Shown one piece after another: positions 12,241-23,385 of a stretch of DNA of 64,000 nt (positions are counted from its first letter, which is position 1; each line of letters opens with the position of its first letter). The stretch is from positions 1,736,001 through 1,800,000 of the forward strand of contig JBBELK010000164.1 in NCBI GenBank assembly GCA_037783545.1, given 5' to 3'. Made by a program: the position numbers and the translations under genes. Below the pieces are notes generated by a model, which was not told the DNA's origin, did not search any database, and saw only the letters and a list, made by a program, of their open reading frames with translations. The DNA is from Henricia sp. BOLD:AAB3569. Its lineage: Eukaryota > Echinodermata > Asteroidea > Spinulosida > Echinasteridae.

Positions 12241-12877
12241 AATTCCATCAGAGTATAAATTGTGTTACTTTTTATAAACCACGTATCGATCAAGCCCAAT
12301 ATGCAGATGCAGCCAAATTGTTGTATTATCAGTAATGAAAACAGAGAATTGGAAAAGATGATATTTCTTGTTATAAGCAAAATGTTTAACAGTGCGCATA
12401 CTAACAAGGTTCAGCTGTAGACATCAGATGTTATTTTGCCTGTTACTAGTATCCTAGTAACCATAATACTACATTGTAATATTCCAAGTGGATTTAAAAG
12501 CTGACCCTTGATATACAGTGTAATAGTGCTTCACAACCACACTTGCTTGACAAAATTCTAATCAGGGTATCTAAACCAAAGCTGTTTGTTCAGCCTTGAC
12601 CAAATCTATGACATTTTTTCATGCATTTTATTTCTACATGTACACGTGTATGTACTGAAAGGACTTTTTAAAGTCTGCTACATGTATATTGATTTATTGT
12701 ACCTTTCCAGAATATGCATGAGTATTTTTGTACTGGTGGGTATTTTTGTATAGACTCTTCACTGCCATCAATATAGGTTTTTACAATGTTTTGTAAAGGA
12801 ACCATGCAGTGTTTGAATAATGTACATAAAATTAGCCAATGTTGTTTGCTAATTAGCAATTAAAAATCTGAAGCTTA

Positions 12878-12883
12878 ATAAAG
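12878..12883 (+). terminator. Candidate polyadenylation signal AATAAA
   Basis: First clear AATAAA downstream of the MCT-like stop codon on the + strand. No GU-rich element was checked. Confidence 0.4.
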
Positions 12884-13074
12884 CATCGGCAAAAGTAGGC
12901 TTATAATTATCATAATGACAGTCTTATGTAACTGTCACAATGGTGGAGTTTTATATAGCGCATGCATACATCGAGCGCTCGGTGCTCAGTGCACTGTTAT
13001 TATGTAACGCCCCAAGTACATGTAGATCCTTGTCATTTGATTGGAGGATTGTGGGTCACATGGTGTTCAGCAAT

Positions 13075-13329
13075 TAAAGGCCCATTACACCATTTGCAAT
13101 GACCCAAAATTTTACTTAATTACTCAAAGTGTTGATACAGCAATGGTAACAAACACCACAAGATTGTATTTTTTTTTTTGATGGATTTTGAAGGTTTTCT
13201 GAAGCATTGATGTATCTCTTTAGTTGAAATTTCTGCAGGGCTTAGTATACCAACATTCTTCTTTGGATATGTTATTTAAGAAATCTGTATACAAAAGTTA
13301 AATTTTGCAAATGATACATTGGCCTTTAA
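13075..13329. mobile_element. Foldback MITE, AAAGGCC...CATTTGCAA ends
   Basis: Left end AAAGGCCCATTACACCATTT, right end AAATGATACATTGGCCTTT. A second copy lies at 48282-48614. Confidence 0.75.
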
Positions 13330-13487
13330 ATGCTATGCTACCAAATTACTGTGTATTTTTGTTTTTCCATGCTATAATATTGTACCAAGGATCTTGGGAT
13401 GCTCATCATAATGCCTGCATTGTAATTTGTATAAATAATAAACAGTTACATTAAGCTTTGAAGTAACATTAATATACTGCACAACGA

Positions 13488-13830
13488 GAAGACGTGGTGA
13501 TCTACATGTAGTGGATAAGCACGTCAGACTTTCGGGTGATAGGTCCGTGGTTCGAATCCTGGTCACTGCTATCACGTTGTGTCCTTAGACATTGTCTCTC
13601 TCCACCCATGTGTATAAATGGGTACTGGCAAATATTGGTTGGGAAACCCAGCTACATAGCTGCTGGGGGTAGACCTGTGATGGACTGGCATCCCATCCAG
13701 GGGGAATAGCAATGCTCCTAGTCACTCCATGCCATGGAAACTGGGGATGAGTACCGGCCATATGAGCCATCTTGGCTCGTGAAGCAACTTTACTGCACAG
13801 CTCGTGTTTTTTCACCACTTAAAGCGGCTT
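13488..13830 (+). repeat. tRNA-derived SINE
   Basis: The head carries TAGTGGATAAGCACGTC and a perfect box B, GGTTCGAATCC. The body includes GGACTGGCATCCCATCCAGG, a module I have seen in other animal SINE bodies. Confidence 0.75.
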
Positions 13831-15407
13831 TTGCTACATTATGTTCTTGTAACTCGCAACTGCCATGTGTGTGTGTGTGTTAACATTCCTTTTTGTCCAT
13901 TCACGTATGGCAGATGTAAATGATAGAAATTCAATAAATAATGACAAAACACTGTCAATGTATTTATTGCTACATATATTTTACTTGTTTTAGAAATAGC
14001 CCATTGTTTGCCCTATTCTTGGTTTTAAAAAATGTTATGGGTGTTTTATGTGCTACTTGTAATACGGCAAGACAATTTTATGGGTAGTCTACTTGTTTGG
14101 TAATTATCCTCTAAAATGTTTTTCTTAATTATTATCTTTGAGCTTATTGTTATCGAGATGGTAATGGTAGTAATCATGCTGTGAAATTATTTCGTCTGAA
14201 TTTCCCCCATTCATGAGAAAAATGACAAAACTATTTGAATCTGGAGCCATTCATTCGTGCACAAAAACCATGATTGGGTTTTTTCATGTTTTCTGAAGTA
14301 TTACTACATCTACGTGGCTGAAATTTCTAGGTAGTTTTCTCGACCTAGCTTTCAATTAACAGTGGAAATCATGCCGTTTTTAACAGTTTACCAAACGAGT
14401 ATACTACCTTTAAGCAACTCAACTGGCTTTTAAATTCAGTTGAAGATATATTGAAAAACAAAAATATTTATATTGAATGTGTATTTATTGCTAATACTTC
14501 TGCTTTTTTTGTCAAAGCATGCTTATTATAAAAAATTAGTTATACTGATTAGAAAGAAATCAGAATTTGTGAATGGAAAATACACCTAAAATGTCACTAT
14601 TTCATTCCCTCAGATAATTTGGTCTTTGTTCGTTCATAAGACCTGGGGTGCATGTCTTTTATTTATTGAAAGATGAAGACGTTTTGTGAATAAGATATAT
14701 TTCGTCAGCTGTAATTGTGAAATTCAAAACTATTTGTATGATGTTTTCTACAGTGAAAGAAGTTATAGAATAATGTTGACATTTTAAGTATGCAAAATAA
14801 CTTTCTTGACTGTTTTTTGTTTTTTAGAATTTACAAAAATGTATTCCAGAGACTATACATGTAAGTTATAGCTGTAGATCAAGTAATTTTTAAACATTGC
14901 CATAATTAGCATTGCCATACCCATTATGCTTTGTGGGAAAAAAATATTAAAGACAGTGCCTGTACAGATAAGATGCCGTCTCATATAATTCTTGTTTTAA
15001 TAATAATAATAATAGCAATCTTATATAGCGCCAAATGCCAGGGCCTCTAGGCGCTTTACAGTATAAACCAAAGTGATAACATACATATATATATATATAT
15101 ATACATGTATATAGATAAAAAATATTAAACGTTAAAACCAAAGAGCATCATCAAAAGCATCAAGTCTGGTAATACTGAACCAAAAGATGTGTCTTAAGCT
15201 GGGACTTGAAATTACTGATGTAATGAATTTGACGCATGCTGTTAGGAAGACCATTCCAGAGGTGTGCCGCTGAAAAAACAAAATATTCTTTATGGTTCGT
15301 TAATTGGTTGCATGTCAATTCTTATTGAATTATTTATTCAAGAAGTGTTTCAGGAACGCGTGTGATGCAGTATTACAAACCGGATGTGATATCCGTACCT
15401 GGGTTAA

Positions 15408-15730
15408 TAATGTAATGGTGGACACTAGTATAGCGCACATGTCTACCCTAGGGTACTCCTGGCGCTGTTGCTATACTTTATCGCTGCCATCAGGAAATCA
15501 CCAGAACCATTTCGCTTCAACTAGGTGGCTACCTGGCCAAGGCGCACAATCCTATCTGCAGTTAGATTGTGGCATTCCCCCTAACAGCTCCTCAAATAAC
15601 GCTTGGGTTGACGAGGCAATTGAGATTAAGTGTCTTGCCCACAGAAACGAACACGTTGGCACAAGTGGGGCTCGAACCCTTAACCCTTCGATCACAAGCA
15701 CGGCTGTATACCCACTAGACCACACATGCT
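15408..15730 (-). repeat. tRNA-derived SINE, second family
   Basis: The minus strand starts GTGTGGTCTAGTGGGTATAC, has GGGTTCGAGCCCC as box B, and ends in an AGCGCTATA-type tail. A second copy lies at 60625-60955. Confidence 0.8.
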
Positions 15731-16484
15731 CTGCGAACACTGCTTATGATTGGTCTAACTCAATGCAATGTTGCATACTTATACGTTTTGTCGATAACCT
15801 ATCTCCACGCTCTTTCCTTAATTATTATTGAAAAAAAGAAATGTGACTCAAAGCGGATTCGAACCCGCAACTCTTGATTGATAGTCCTATGTCTTCACCA
15901 ATAGACTACCAAGCAACTCGACAAATCCATAAATTTTCTTTTTTTATCGCTTTATTTAACAACTCCTGAGGGCGCTATATAGAGAATATCAATATTCATA
16001 TCCATTGCAACTAATCAGAAACATTGATGGAGCCCTATAGCAAATATGTGTAGGGAAAAAATATCACAAATGGAAACCGGATATAGGGATTGGGCACCAG
16101 TCTAGTTACTAGAAGCCGGCCTAGACTGGTTCCCGTCCACATATTCCACACAGGAGAAGCGAACCAATCTATAGGGATCGGGAACCAATCTAAAGCCGGC
16201 CATGATAAGCGGGAAAGTGAAAAATAGCTGGTAAGTTGAATGTTTTTTATCTTCTTTCGTCGTGAAAATGAAACATTTATTTGCTCAATGTTTTATATAT
16301 CTGCAAAAACGAGCAGTGAATGAGTTTAAAAACTATAATTTTGTGATTGAATAGTGTGCATAAACTGATTATTCTATGGAATGTTTAGAGCTTTATAAAA
16401 CTTTAAAAGTTACCCAAAATGGCGGCGGGAATTTAAACTGGGGCGCGTAGCACGTGGTTCGGTCGTGCTGCACAACAGACTAGA

Positions 16485-16855
16485 CCGCGCGTTGCTTAGC
16501 ACAAAAATTTGCTTAGCACAGAATTTGTTTGCTTTATTTTGCAAAAATGGATTGCCAGCCAAAATCGTAAGTGATGTGTATTGAAAGGTATTCTCCTACT
16601 CCTGCGAAGAACACAAGTTGGCGTATAATTAAATTTGGACTGTAATCCATTTTATAAAGCAAATCAATCCTGTGCTAAGCAAATTTTTGTGCTTAGCAGC
16701 GCCATGAAATTGGCCCCTGGGCCCAATTTCATAGAGCTGTTTAACAGCCCATTTTCCGTTAACCGTGCGTCAGGCTATTTCATAGACATCGTTAACGGTA
16801 AGCAACTGAAAACCTGCCTTAACCAAGCACTAGCAGCCCCATGAAATTGGCCCCT
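16485..16855. mobile_element. Two adjacent foldback elements (CTTAGCAC and GGCCAATTTCAT families)
   Basis: TTGCTTAGCACAAAAATTTG is mirrored by CAAATTTTTGTGCTTAGCA. Next to it GGGCCCAATTTCATAGAGC is mirrored by CCCCATGAAATTGGCCCC. Related sequence is built into each 727-bp unit at 17.56-22.08 kb and lies at 42255-42420. Confidence 0.7.
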
Positions 16856-17245
16856 GACATGCCTGATGACAGAGGGTGCCATATGCGTATTGCGTGTGTT
16901 TGTGTTCTTTAATATAAAATCAAATGTAGGTTTCTCGTGATTTTAAATGAATTAAATCAAAAGAATACCACAACTGGCCTTGCAAGTGTTGTTTTTGACG
17001 TGCCACTGGAAAACGCTTGAAGCTCAGCGCTTGATGCGCGACGTGCAGGTATGGCCTCCCACAGCTTCATTCGATCTTCGTTAGCGGTCGCTTAATGTAA
17101 ACGGTACCGCTCTTCGTTCGATCTTCATTAAGTGATATGTGAACGCACGCTTCATAAACTAACGATGATAAACTAATCTTCGTCGAACGAAGCGATTTTT
17201 CTAGTTAGAACGGGGTCTTACTTGTCCTTTTTATTCTCATACTAG

Positions 17246-17361
17246 CACTGAATACCACTGCGGAGGAACAGCCCAGGTGAACAACTGGAATGATAAATCG
17301 AACCCTGAAGATGTTAAGGGCATCAATTGAGAGGTGTACAAAGCTTGTTCCGAGTTTAAAG
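17246..17361 (+). pseudogene. D-amino-acid/D-aspartate oxidase exon, frameshifted
   Basis: Acceptor TTCTCATACTAG and donor AAAG|GTAAGG. The first half reads GGTAQVNNWN with downstream PED, matching the LGGT-Q-x-DWN...P block of DAO/DDO. A stop then follows in that frame, while another frame reads IERCTKLVPSLK, matching the family's RCC-LEPSL block. One indel near 17318 is therefore needed. Normal enzymes are FAD-dependent peroxisomal flavoproteins that deaminate D-amino acids. The next family block (VxEWVGLRP) was not found before the first terminal-exon copy, and no upstream exons were found in 12-17.2 kb. I read it as a gene relic, unless the frameshift is a sequencing error. Confidence 0.7.
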
Positions 17362-17379
17362 GTAAGGCTTAAGGAGTAT

Positions 17380-17535
17380 ACCACTGTGCCTCATAGCTCA
17401 GCTGGAAGAGCATCTGCCCAATGTGTCAAAGGTCTTGGGGGAACTGAGGGAGTATACCACTGCGTCTCATAGCTCAGCTGGTAGAGTAGGTACTCTACCA
17501 GCTGAGCTATGAGACGCAGTGGTATACTACCGCAG
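17380..17535. repeat. tRNA-like units with a perfect 38-bp-arm palindrome
   Basis: Two forward TAGCTCAGCTGG units are followed by an inverted one. Bases 17451-17488 and 17491-17528 are exact reverse complements separated by GG. It sits between the DAO-type exon and the 727-bp array. Confidence 0.9.
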
Positions 17536-18067
17536 TGCCCTGTGTGTCGGAGGTCTTTCAAATATTCGAATAATGATTTTTGTATTCGAATATTCAAAAA
17601 GGTTAATCAGTAATAAGTTGATCAGTAAATTGGGAGATAAAAGAAATGTTTTTTTACAGGAGTGGTATTTTCTAAAAAGCCCGGCGCAAACGGGAGAAAA
17701 AAAAAGAAACACGAAACCAATTGTGCTTAATGAAAATACCGAACTCGCCCTCGGCTCGTTCTGTATTTTCATGACTCGTACGGTATATTCTCATATCACC
17801 CTCAAAGCCGTCCAATATTATATAAATACTGGTACAGATTGCCAAATTTATAAAGACGTTTAGCAGGAAACATTTGCTTACTACAAAGTTTATTTGCTTT
17901 GCAAAAATGGATTAGCAGGCAAAATCATACGTAAATTTGTGTACTACACATCACAAACGATTTTGACTGCTAACCCATTTTTTACAAAGCAATTAAATTT
18001 TGTATTAAGCACATTTTTCTGCTGAACAGCTTATAAAATTTACCCCTTGTCATTTTCGTTCACCTAG

Positions 18068-18172
18068 GTTGTTCATAATTACGGACATGGTGGCTCTGGT
18101 GTTACGCTACATTGGGGCTGCGCATTGGACGCCACGGAGTGCATTGCAGAGCTACCAATGGCCAAACTGTAG
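18068..18172 (+). CDS. D-amino-acid/D-aspartate oxidase terminal exon, copy 1
   Basis: Acceptor TTCGTTCACCTAG, then [20 protein letters not shown]...ELPMAKL and TAG. HNYGHGG-G-T-HWG is the C-terminal FAD-site signature of DAO/DDO, and the length after it fits the family. AKL at the end is a plausible type 1 peroxisomal targeting signal. Whether it is spliced to any functional upstream exon cannot be told. Confidence 0.75.
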   Translation, partial: VVHNYGHGGSGVTLHWGCALDATECIAELPMAKL

Positions 18173-18793
18173 CTGGACAATCACTCATCGGCTGAGATTG
18201 TGAGAAAGACTACGAGACATAAGGTACACATTTCAGTAGGGCTGTTCCAGTTATTCGAATATTTGAATATATTTGATCGATAACCAAATATTCGAATAAT
18301 GATTTTTGTATTCGAATATTCAAAAAGGTTAATCAGTAATAAGTTGATCAGTAAATTGGGAGATAAAAGAAATGTTTTTTTACAGGAGTGGTATTTTCTA
18401 AAAAGCCCGGCGCAAACGGGAGAAAAAAAATGAAACACAAAACCAATTGTGCTTAATGAAAATACCGAACTCGCCCTCGGCTCGTTCTGTATTTTCATGA
18501 CTCGAACGGTATATTCTCATATCACCCTCAAAGCCGTCCAATATTATATAAATACTGGTACAGATTGCCAATTTCATGAAGCCGTTTAGCAGGAAACATT
18601 TGCTTAATACAAAGTTTATTTGCTTTGCAAAAATTGATTAGCAGGCAAAATCATACGTAAATTTGTGTACTACACATCACAAACGATTTTGACTGCTAAC
18701 CCATTTTTTACAAAGCAATTAAATTTTGTATTAAGCACATTTTTCTGCTGAACAGCTTATAAAATTTACCCCTTGTCATTTTCGTTCACCTAG

Positions 18794-18898
18794 GTTGTTC
18801 ATAATTACGGACATGGTGGCTCTGGTGTTACGCTACATTGGGGCTGCGCATTGGATGCCACGGAGTGCATTGCAGAGCTACCAATGGGCAAACTGTAG
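18794..18898 (+). CDS. Oxidase terminal exon, copy 2
   Basis: Same frame, acceptor and stop as copy 1, with C-terminus GKL instead of AKL. Confidence 0.7.
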   Translation, partial: VVHNYGHGGSGVTLHWGCALDATECIAELPMGKL

Positions 18899-19520
18899 CT
18901 GGACAATCATTCATCGGCTGAGATTGTGAGAAAGACTACGAGACATCATAAGGTACACATTTCAGTAGGGCTGTTCCAGTTATTCGAATATTTGAATATT
19001 TGATCGATAACCAAATATTTGAATAATGATTTTTGTATTCGAATATTCAAAAAGGTTAATCAGTAATAAGTTGATCAGTAAATTGGGAGATAAAAGAAAT
19101 GTTTTTTTACAGGAGTGGTATTTTCAAAAAAGCCCGGCGCAAACGGGAGAAAAAAAAAGAAACACGAAACCAATTGTGCTTAATGAAAATACCGAACTCG
19201 CCCTCGGCTCGTTCTGTATTTTCATGACTCGTACGGTATATTCTTATATCACTCTCAAAGCCGTCCAATATTATATAAATACTGGTACAGATTGCCAATT
19301 TCATAAAGCCGTTTAGCAGGAAACATTTGCTTAATACAAAGTTTATTTGCTTTGCAAAAATGGATTAGCAGGCAAAATCATACGTAAATTTGTGTACTGC
19401 ACATCACAAACGATTTTGACTGCTAACCCATTTTTTACAAAGCAATTAAATTTTGTATTAAGCACATTTTTCTGCTGAACAGCTTATAAAATTTACCCAT
19501 TGTCATTTTCGTTCACCTAG

Positions 19521-19625
19521 GTTGTTCATAATCACGGACATGGTGGCTCTGGTGTTACGCTACATTGGGGCTGCGCATTGGACGCCACGGAGTGCATTGC
19601 AGAGCTACCAATGGGCAAACTGTAG
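19521..19625 (+). CDS. Oxidase terminal exon, copy 3
   Basis: Same, but HNHGHGG: the motif's Tyr is His. C-terminus GKL. Confidence 0.7.
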   Translation, partial: VVHNHGHGGSGVTLHWGCALDATECIAELPMGKL

Positions 19626-20248
19626 CTGGACAATCATTCATCGGCTTAGATTGTGAGAAAGACTACGAGACATCATAAGGTACACATTTCAGTAGGGCTG
19701 TTCCAGTTATTCAAATATTTGAATATTTGATCGATAACCAAATATTCCAATAATGATTTTTGTATTCGAATATTCAAAAAGGTTAATCAGTAATAAGTTG
19801 ATCAGTAAATTGGGAGATAAAAGAAATGTTTTTTTTACAGGAGTGGTATTTTCTAAAAAGCCCGGCGCAAACGGGAGAAAAAAAATGAAACACGAAACCA
19901 ATTGTGCTTAATGAAAATACCGAACTCGCCCTCGGCTCGTTCTGTATTTTCATGACTCGTACGGTATATTCTCATATCACCCTCAAAGCCGTCCAATATT
20001 ATATAAATACTGGTACAGATTGCCAATTTCATAAAGCCGTTTAGCAGGAAACATTTGCTTAATACAAAGTTTATTTGCTTTGCAAAAATGGATTAGCAGG
20101 CAAAATCATACGTAAATTTGTGTACTACACATCACAAACGATTTTGACTGCTAACCCATTTTTTACAAAGCAATTAAATTTTGTATTAAGCAAATTTTTC
20201 TGCTGAACAGCTTATAAAATTTACCCCTTGTAATTTTCGTTCACCTAG

Positions 20249-20353
20249 GTTGTTCATAATTACGGACATGGTGGCTCTGGTGTTACGCTACATTGGGGCT
20301 GCGCATTGGACGCCACGGAGTGCATTGCAGAGCTACCAATGGGCAAACTGTAG
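20249..20353 (+). CDS. Oxidase terminal exon, copy 4
   Basis: Intact HNYGHGG frame, C-terminus GKL. The upstream acceptor tract has C to A in TTGTCATTTTC. Confidence 0.7.
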   Translation, partial: VVHNYGHGGSGVTLHWGCALDATECIAELPMGKL

Positions 20354-20969
20354 CTGGACAATCATTCATCGGCTTAGATTGTGAGAAAGACTACGAGACA
20401 TCATAAGGTACACATTTCAGTAGGGCTGTTCCAGTTATTCAAATATTTGAATATTTGATCGATAACCAAATATTCCAATAATGATTTTTGTATTCAAATA
20501 TTCAAAAAGGTTAATCAGTAATAAGTTGATCAGTAAATTGGGAGATAAAAGAAATGTTTTTTTTACAGGAGTGGTATTTTCTAAAAAGCCCGGCGCAAAC
20601 GGGAGAAAAAACACGAAACCAATTGTGCTTAATGAAAATACCGAACTCGCCCTCGGCTCGTTCTGTATTTTCATGACTCGTACGGTATATTCTCATATCA
20701 CCCTCAAAGCCGTCCAATATTATATAAATACTGGTACAGATTGCCAATTTCATAAAGCCGTTTAGCAGGAAACATTTGCTTAATACAAAGTTTATTTGCT
20801 TTGCAAAAATGGATTAGCAGGCAAAATCATACGTAAATTTGTGTACTACACATCACAAACGATTTTGACTGCTAACCCATTTTTTACAAAGCAATTAAAT
20901 TTTGTATTAAGCAAATTTTTCTGCTGAACAGCTTATAAAATTTACCCCTTGTCATTTTCGTTCACCTAG

Positions 20970-21074
20970 GTTGTTCATAATTACGGACATGGTGGCTCTG
21001 GTGTTACGCTACATTGGGGCTGCGCATTGGATGCCACGGAGTGCATTGCAGAGCTACCAATGGGCAAACTGTAG
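20970..21074 (+). CDS. Oxidase terminal exon, copy 5
   Basis: Intact frame and acceptor, C-terminus GKL. The GAT/GAC difference at the Asp codon is silent. Confidence 0.7.
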   Translation, partial: VVHNYGHGGSGVTLHWGCALDATECIAELPMGKL

Positions 21075-21696
21075 CTGGACAATCATTCATCGGCTTAGAT
21101 TGTGAGAAAGACTACGAGACATCATAAGGTACACATTTCAGTAGGGCTGTTCCAGTTATTCGAATATTTGAATATTTGATCGATAACCAAATATTCGAAT
21201 AATGATTTTTGTATTCGAATATTCAAAAAGGTTAATCAGTAATAAGTTGATCAGTAAATTGGGAGATAAAAGAAATGTTTTTTTACAGGAGTGGTATTTT
21301 CTAAAAAGCCCGACGCAAACGGGAGAAAACAAATGAAACACGAAACCAATTGTGCTTAATGAAAATACCGAACTCGCCCTCGGCTCGTTCTGTATTTTCA
21401 TGACTCGTACGGTATATTCTCATATCACCCTCAAAGCCGTCCAATATTATATAAATACTGGTACAGATTGCCAATTTCATAAAGCCGTTTAGCAGGAAAC
21501 ATTTGCTTAATACAAAGTTTATTTGCTTTGCAAAAATGGATTAGCAGGCAAAATCATACGTAAATTTGTGTACTACACATCACAAACGATTTTGACTGCT
21601 AACCCATTTTTTACAAAGCAATTAAATTTTGTATTAAGCAAATTTTTCTGCTGAACAGCTTATAAAATTTACCCCTTGTCATTTTCGTTCACCTAG

Positions 21697-21801
21697 GTTG
21701 TTCATAATTACGGACATGGTGGCTCTGGTGTTACGCTACATTGGGGCTGTGCATTGGACGCCACGGAGTGCATTGCAGAGCTACCAATGGGCAAACTGTA
21801 G
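21697..21801 (+). CDS. Oxidase terminal exon, copy 6
   Basis: Intact frame and acceptor, C-terminus GKL. TGC to TGT in the WGC motif is silent. Confidence 0.7.
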   Translation, partial: VVHNYGHGGSGVTLHWGCALDATECIAELPMGKL

Positions 21802-22804
21802 CTGGACAATCATTCATCGGCTGAGATTGTGAGAAAGACTACGAGACATCATAAGGTACACATTTCAGTAGGGCTGTTCCAGTTATTCGAATATTTGAAT
21901 ATTTGATCGATAACCAAATATTCGAATAATGATTTTTGTATTCGAATATTCAAAAAGGTTAATCAGTAATAAGTTGATCAGTAAATTGGGAGATAAAAGA
22001 AATGTTTTTTTACATGAGTGGTATTTTCTAAAAAGCCCGGCGCAAACGGGAGAAAAAAAACAAAACGCGAAACCAATTCGTTTACTCCCCTTTTCGCGTT
22101 TCAGTGAATCCACCCCGCAAATAGAAATGCCACCGAAACGGATACAGCGCCGCCAGGGGCGACAACAGAGCAGTACAGTTACATTATATATTGATAACAC
22201 GTGATCTAGAATACGAGCGATGATTGGTCATCGGTTTCTCCCGTAGCGAAACAAGTTCCGCAGACTGTAGGCCGAAACGTTTGATTTAATGAAAACATGT
22301 TTCGCGAAACAAGCAGGTTTGTTTCGCGAAACAAACAACGTTTTCTGTTTGGGGTAATGCCGACAAATGTCAACGTCACGAGGAAAAACGTTTTTGTTTC
22401 GCATTGTGTATTTTTTGCCTACCGTTTGTGGTGCTCCAAATGTATGCAGTATTTATTTTGTATTTCTAGATTGATCATACTGCATTAAAATTTACTCAAT
22501 GGTATATGATAAATCAGGCTCAACGATTATTCGATAATCAATCTATCACTTGATGAAAATATTCGAATATTAAGTTATTCGAATTGACTCGGCCCTACAT
22601 TTCAGTGGGATAGATAATAAGGTTTGAAAAAGGAATAACTGGGTCTTTCCACGCTAATGGGCCTATTTGAAAAATAAGTCAATAATTCCTTTCAGATGTC
22701 TTTAGTTTATCCCAAACTTGAAGAAATTCCCTTGTACTGTTCTCGGGAGATAACTTTTGCCCAAAAAGGTAAGAAAATGCTGCCACAACATACATTTCTG
22801 TAAA

Positions 22805-22915
22805 GCTTGTGTACAAATCTTCCATTTACGTATGTAACGGCGGACAGACAAAAATGTCACAATTTTGTCTGTCCACCGTTACATATGCATGACAAATTTG
22901 TACACTGCAAAAGAG
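22805..22915. repeat. Hairpin with GACAGACAAAA arms
   Basis: Arms GTAACGGCGGACAGACAAAA and TTTTGTCTGTCCACCGTTAC face each other across a short loop. Confidence 0.85.
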
Positions 22916-22997
22916 GTGCGTCTGACTCTCAGAGTGGTCTGTGTGGCATTTAACTACACTGTTCACACATGAGCAGTATGTACAAATTTTGCTTAGT

Positions 22998-23385
22998 CGA
23001 ATTCAGCAATTTCTTCATCGAATGAGGAAATTCTGATCTTCGTTGAATAGACATGGTGGCCCGTGACGTGACTTGTTTTATCTAGCACGCCCTCTGTTGA
23101 CTGCCAAGCATGGTTTAACAGGGCGTTTCTATGAGTATACTCGTAGTCGGTAGTCAACGTGTTAATGACAATTTTAGAAATATTTGCTTTGAAACCAAAG
23201 CTACGTAGAAAAAACTTGGACTTGCCTATGTAAACTAGTGGGTTTTTTGCCTGTCGTCTTTTGTCTCAAATCAACAGAGGGCGCCCCAAATGTAAACACG
23301 TCACATCGTCTATAAAGAGGCATGCGTTCAGATCAGAAAATCCAATCAAATTATCGTTGAAGCTTACTGAATGAAGATTTTTTAA
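22998..23385. mobile_element. Foldback element with CATCGAATGAGG / TTCAGATCAG arms
   Basis: Imperfect inverted ends, plus an inner mirrored CACGCCCTCTGTTGA / TCAACAGAGGGCG pair. Related ends occur near 10770-10990 and 17050-17215. Confidence 0.6.

Larger units (their letters stand above)
11703..12883 (+). other. Probable 3' UTR of the MCT-like gene
   Basis: Follows the TAA. It contains a Tc1/mariner relic (11890-12240) and reaches an AATAAA at 12878-12883. A long UTR holding a transposon relic is plausible but unproven. Confidence 0.45.
12884..17245. other. Gene-free repeat region
   Basis: No exon recognised. Holds a foldback element (13075-13329), SINEs (13488-13830, 15408-15730), a minus-strand tRNA-like sequence (15850-15925) with the box B GGTTCGAATCC, an AT microsatellite near 15085, and two GGCCAATTTCAT-type foldback elements (16485-16855). 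Confidence 0.6.
17560..22075 (+). repeat. Tandem array of about 727-bp units carrying an oxidase terminal exon
   Basis: The anchor GATTTTTGTATTC recurs at 17575, 18301, 19028, 19755, 20483, 21204 and 21931 (spacing 721-728). Each unit holds an AT-rich palindrome (AATATTCGAATAATG), a GAAAATACCGAACTCGCC block, a foldback segment around TTTAGCAGGAAAC/CTGCTGAACAG, and one DAO/DDO terminal exon. The seventh copy breaks off near 22075 before its exon. The copies are nearly identical, so the array is young or homogenised. It could be over- or under-collapsed in an assembly. Confidence 0.95.

Noticed and set aside
17519-22204. 80-115 codon frames in the 727-bp array (IFVFEYSKRLISNKLISKLG type)
   Set aside because: They lie in the AT-rich repeat part of each unit, exist on both strands and match nothing. 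Only the 105-bp oxidase exon is credible.
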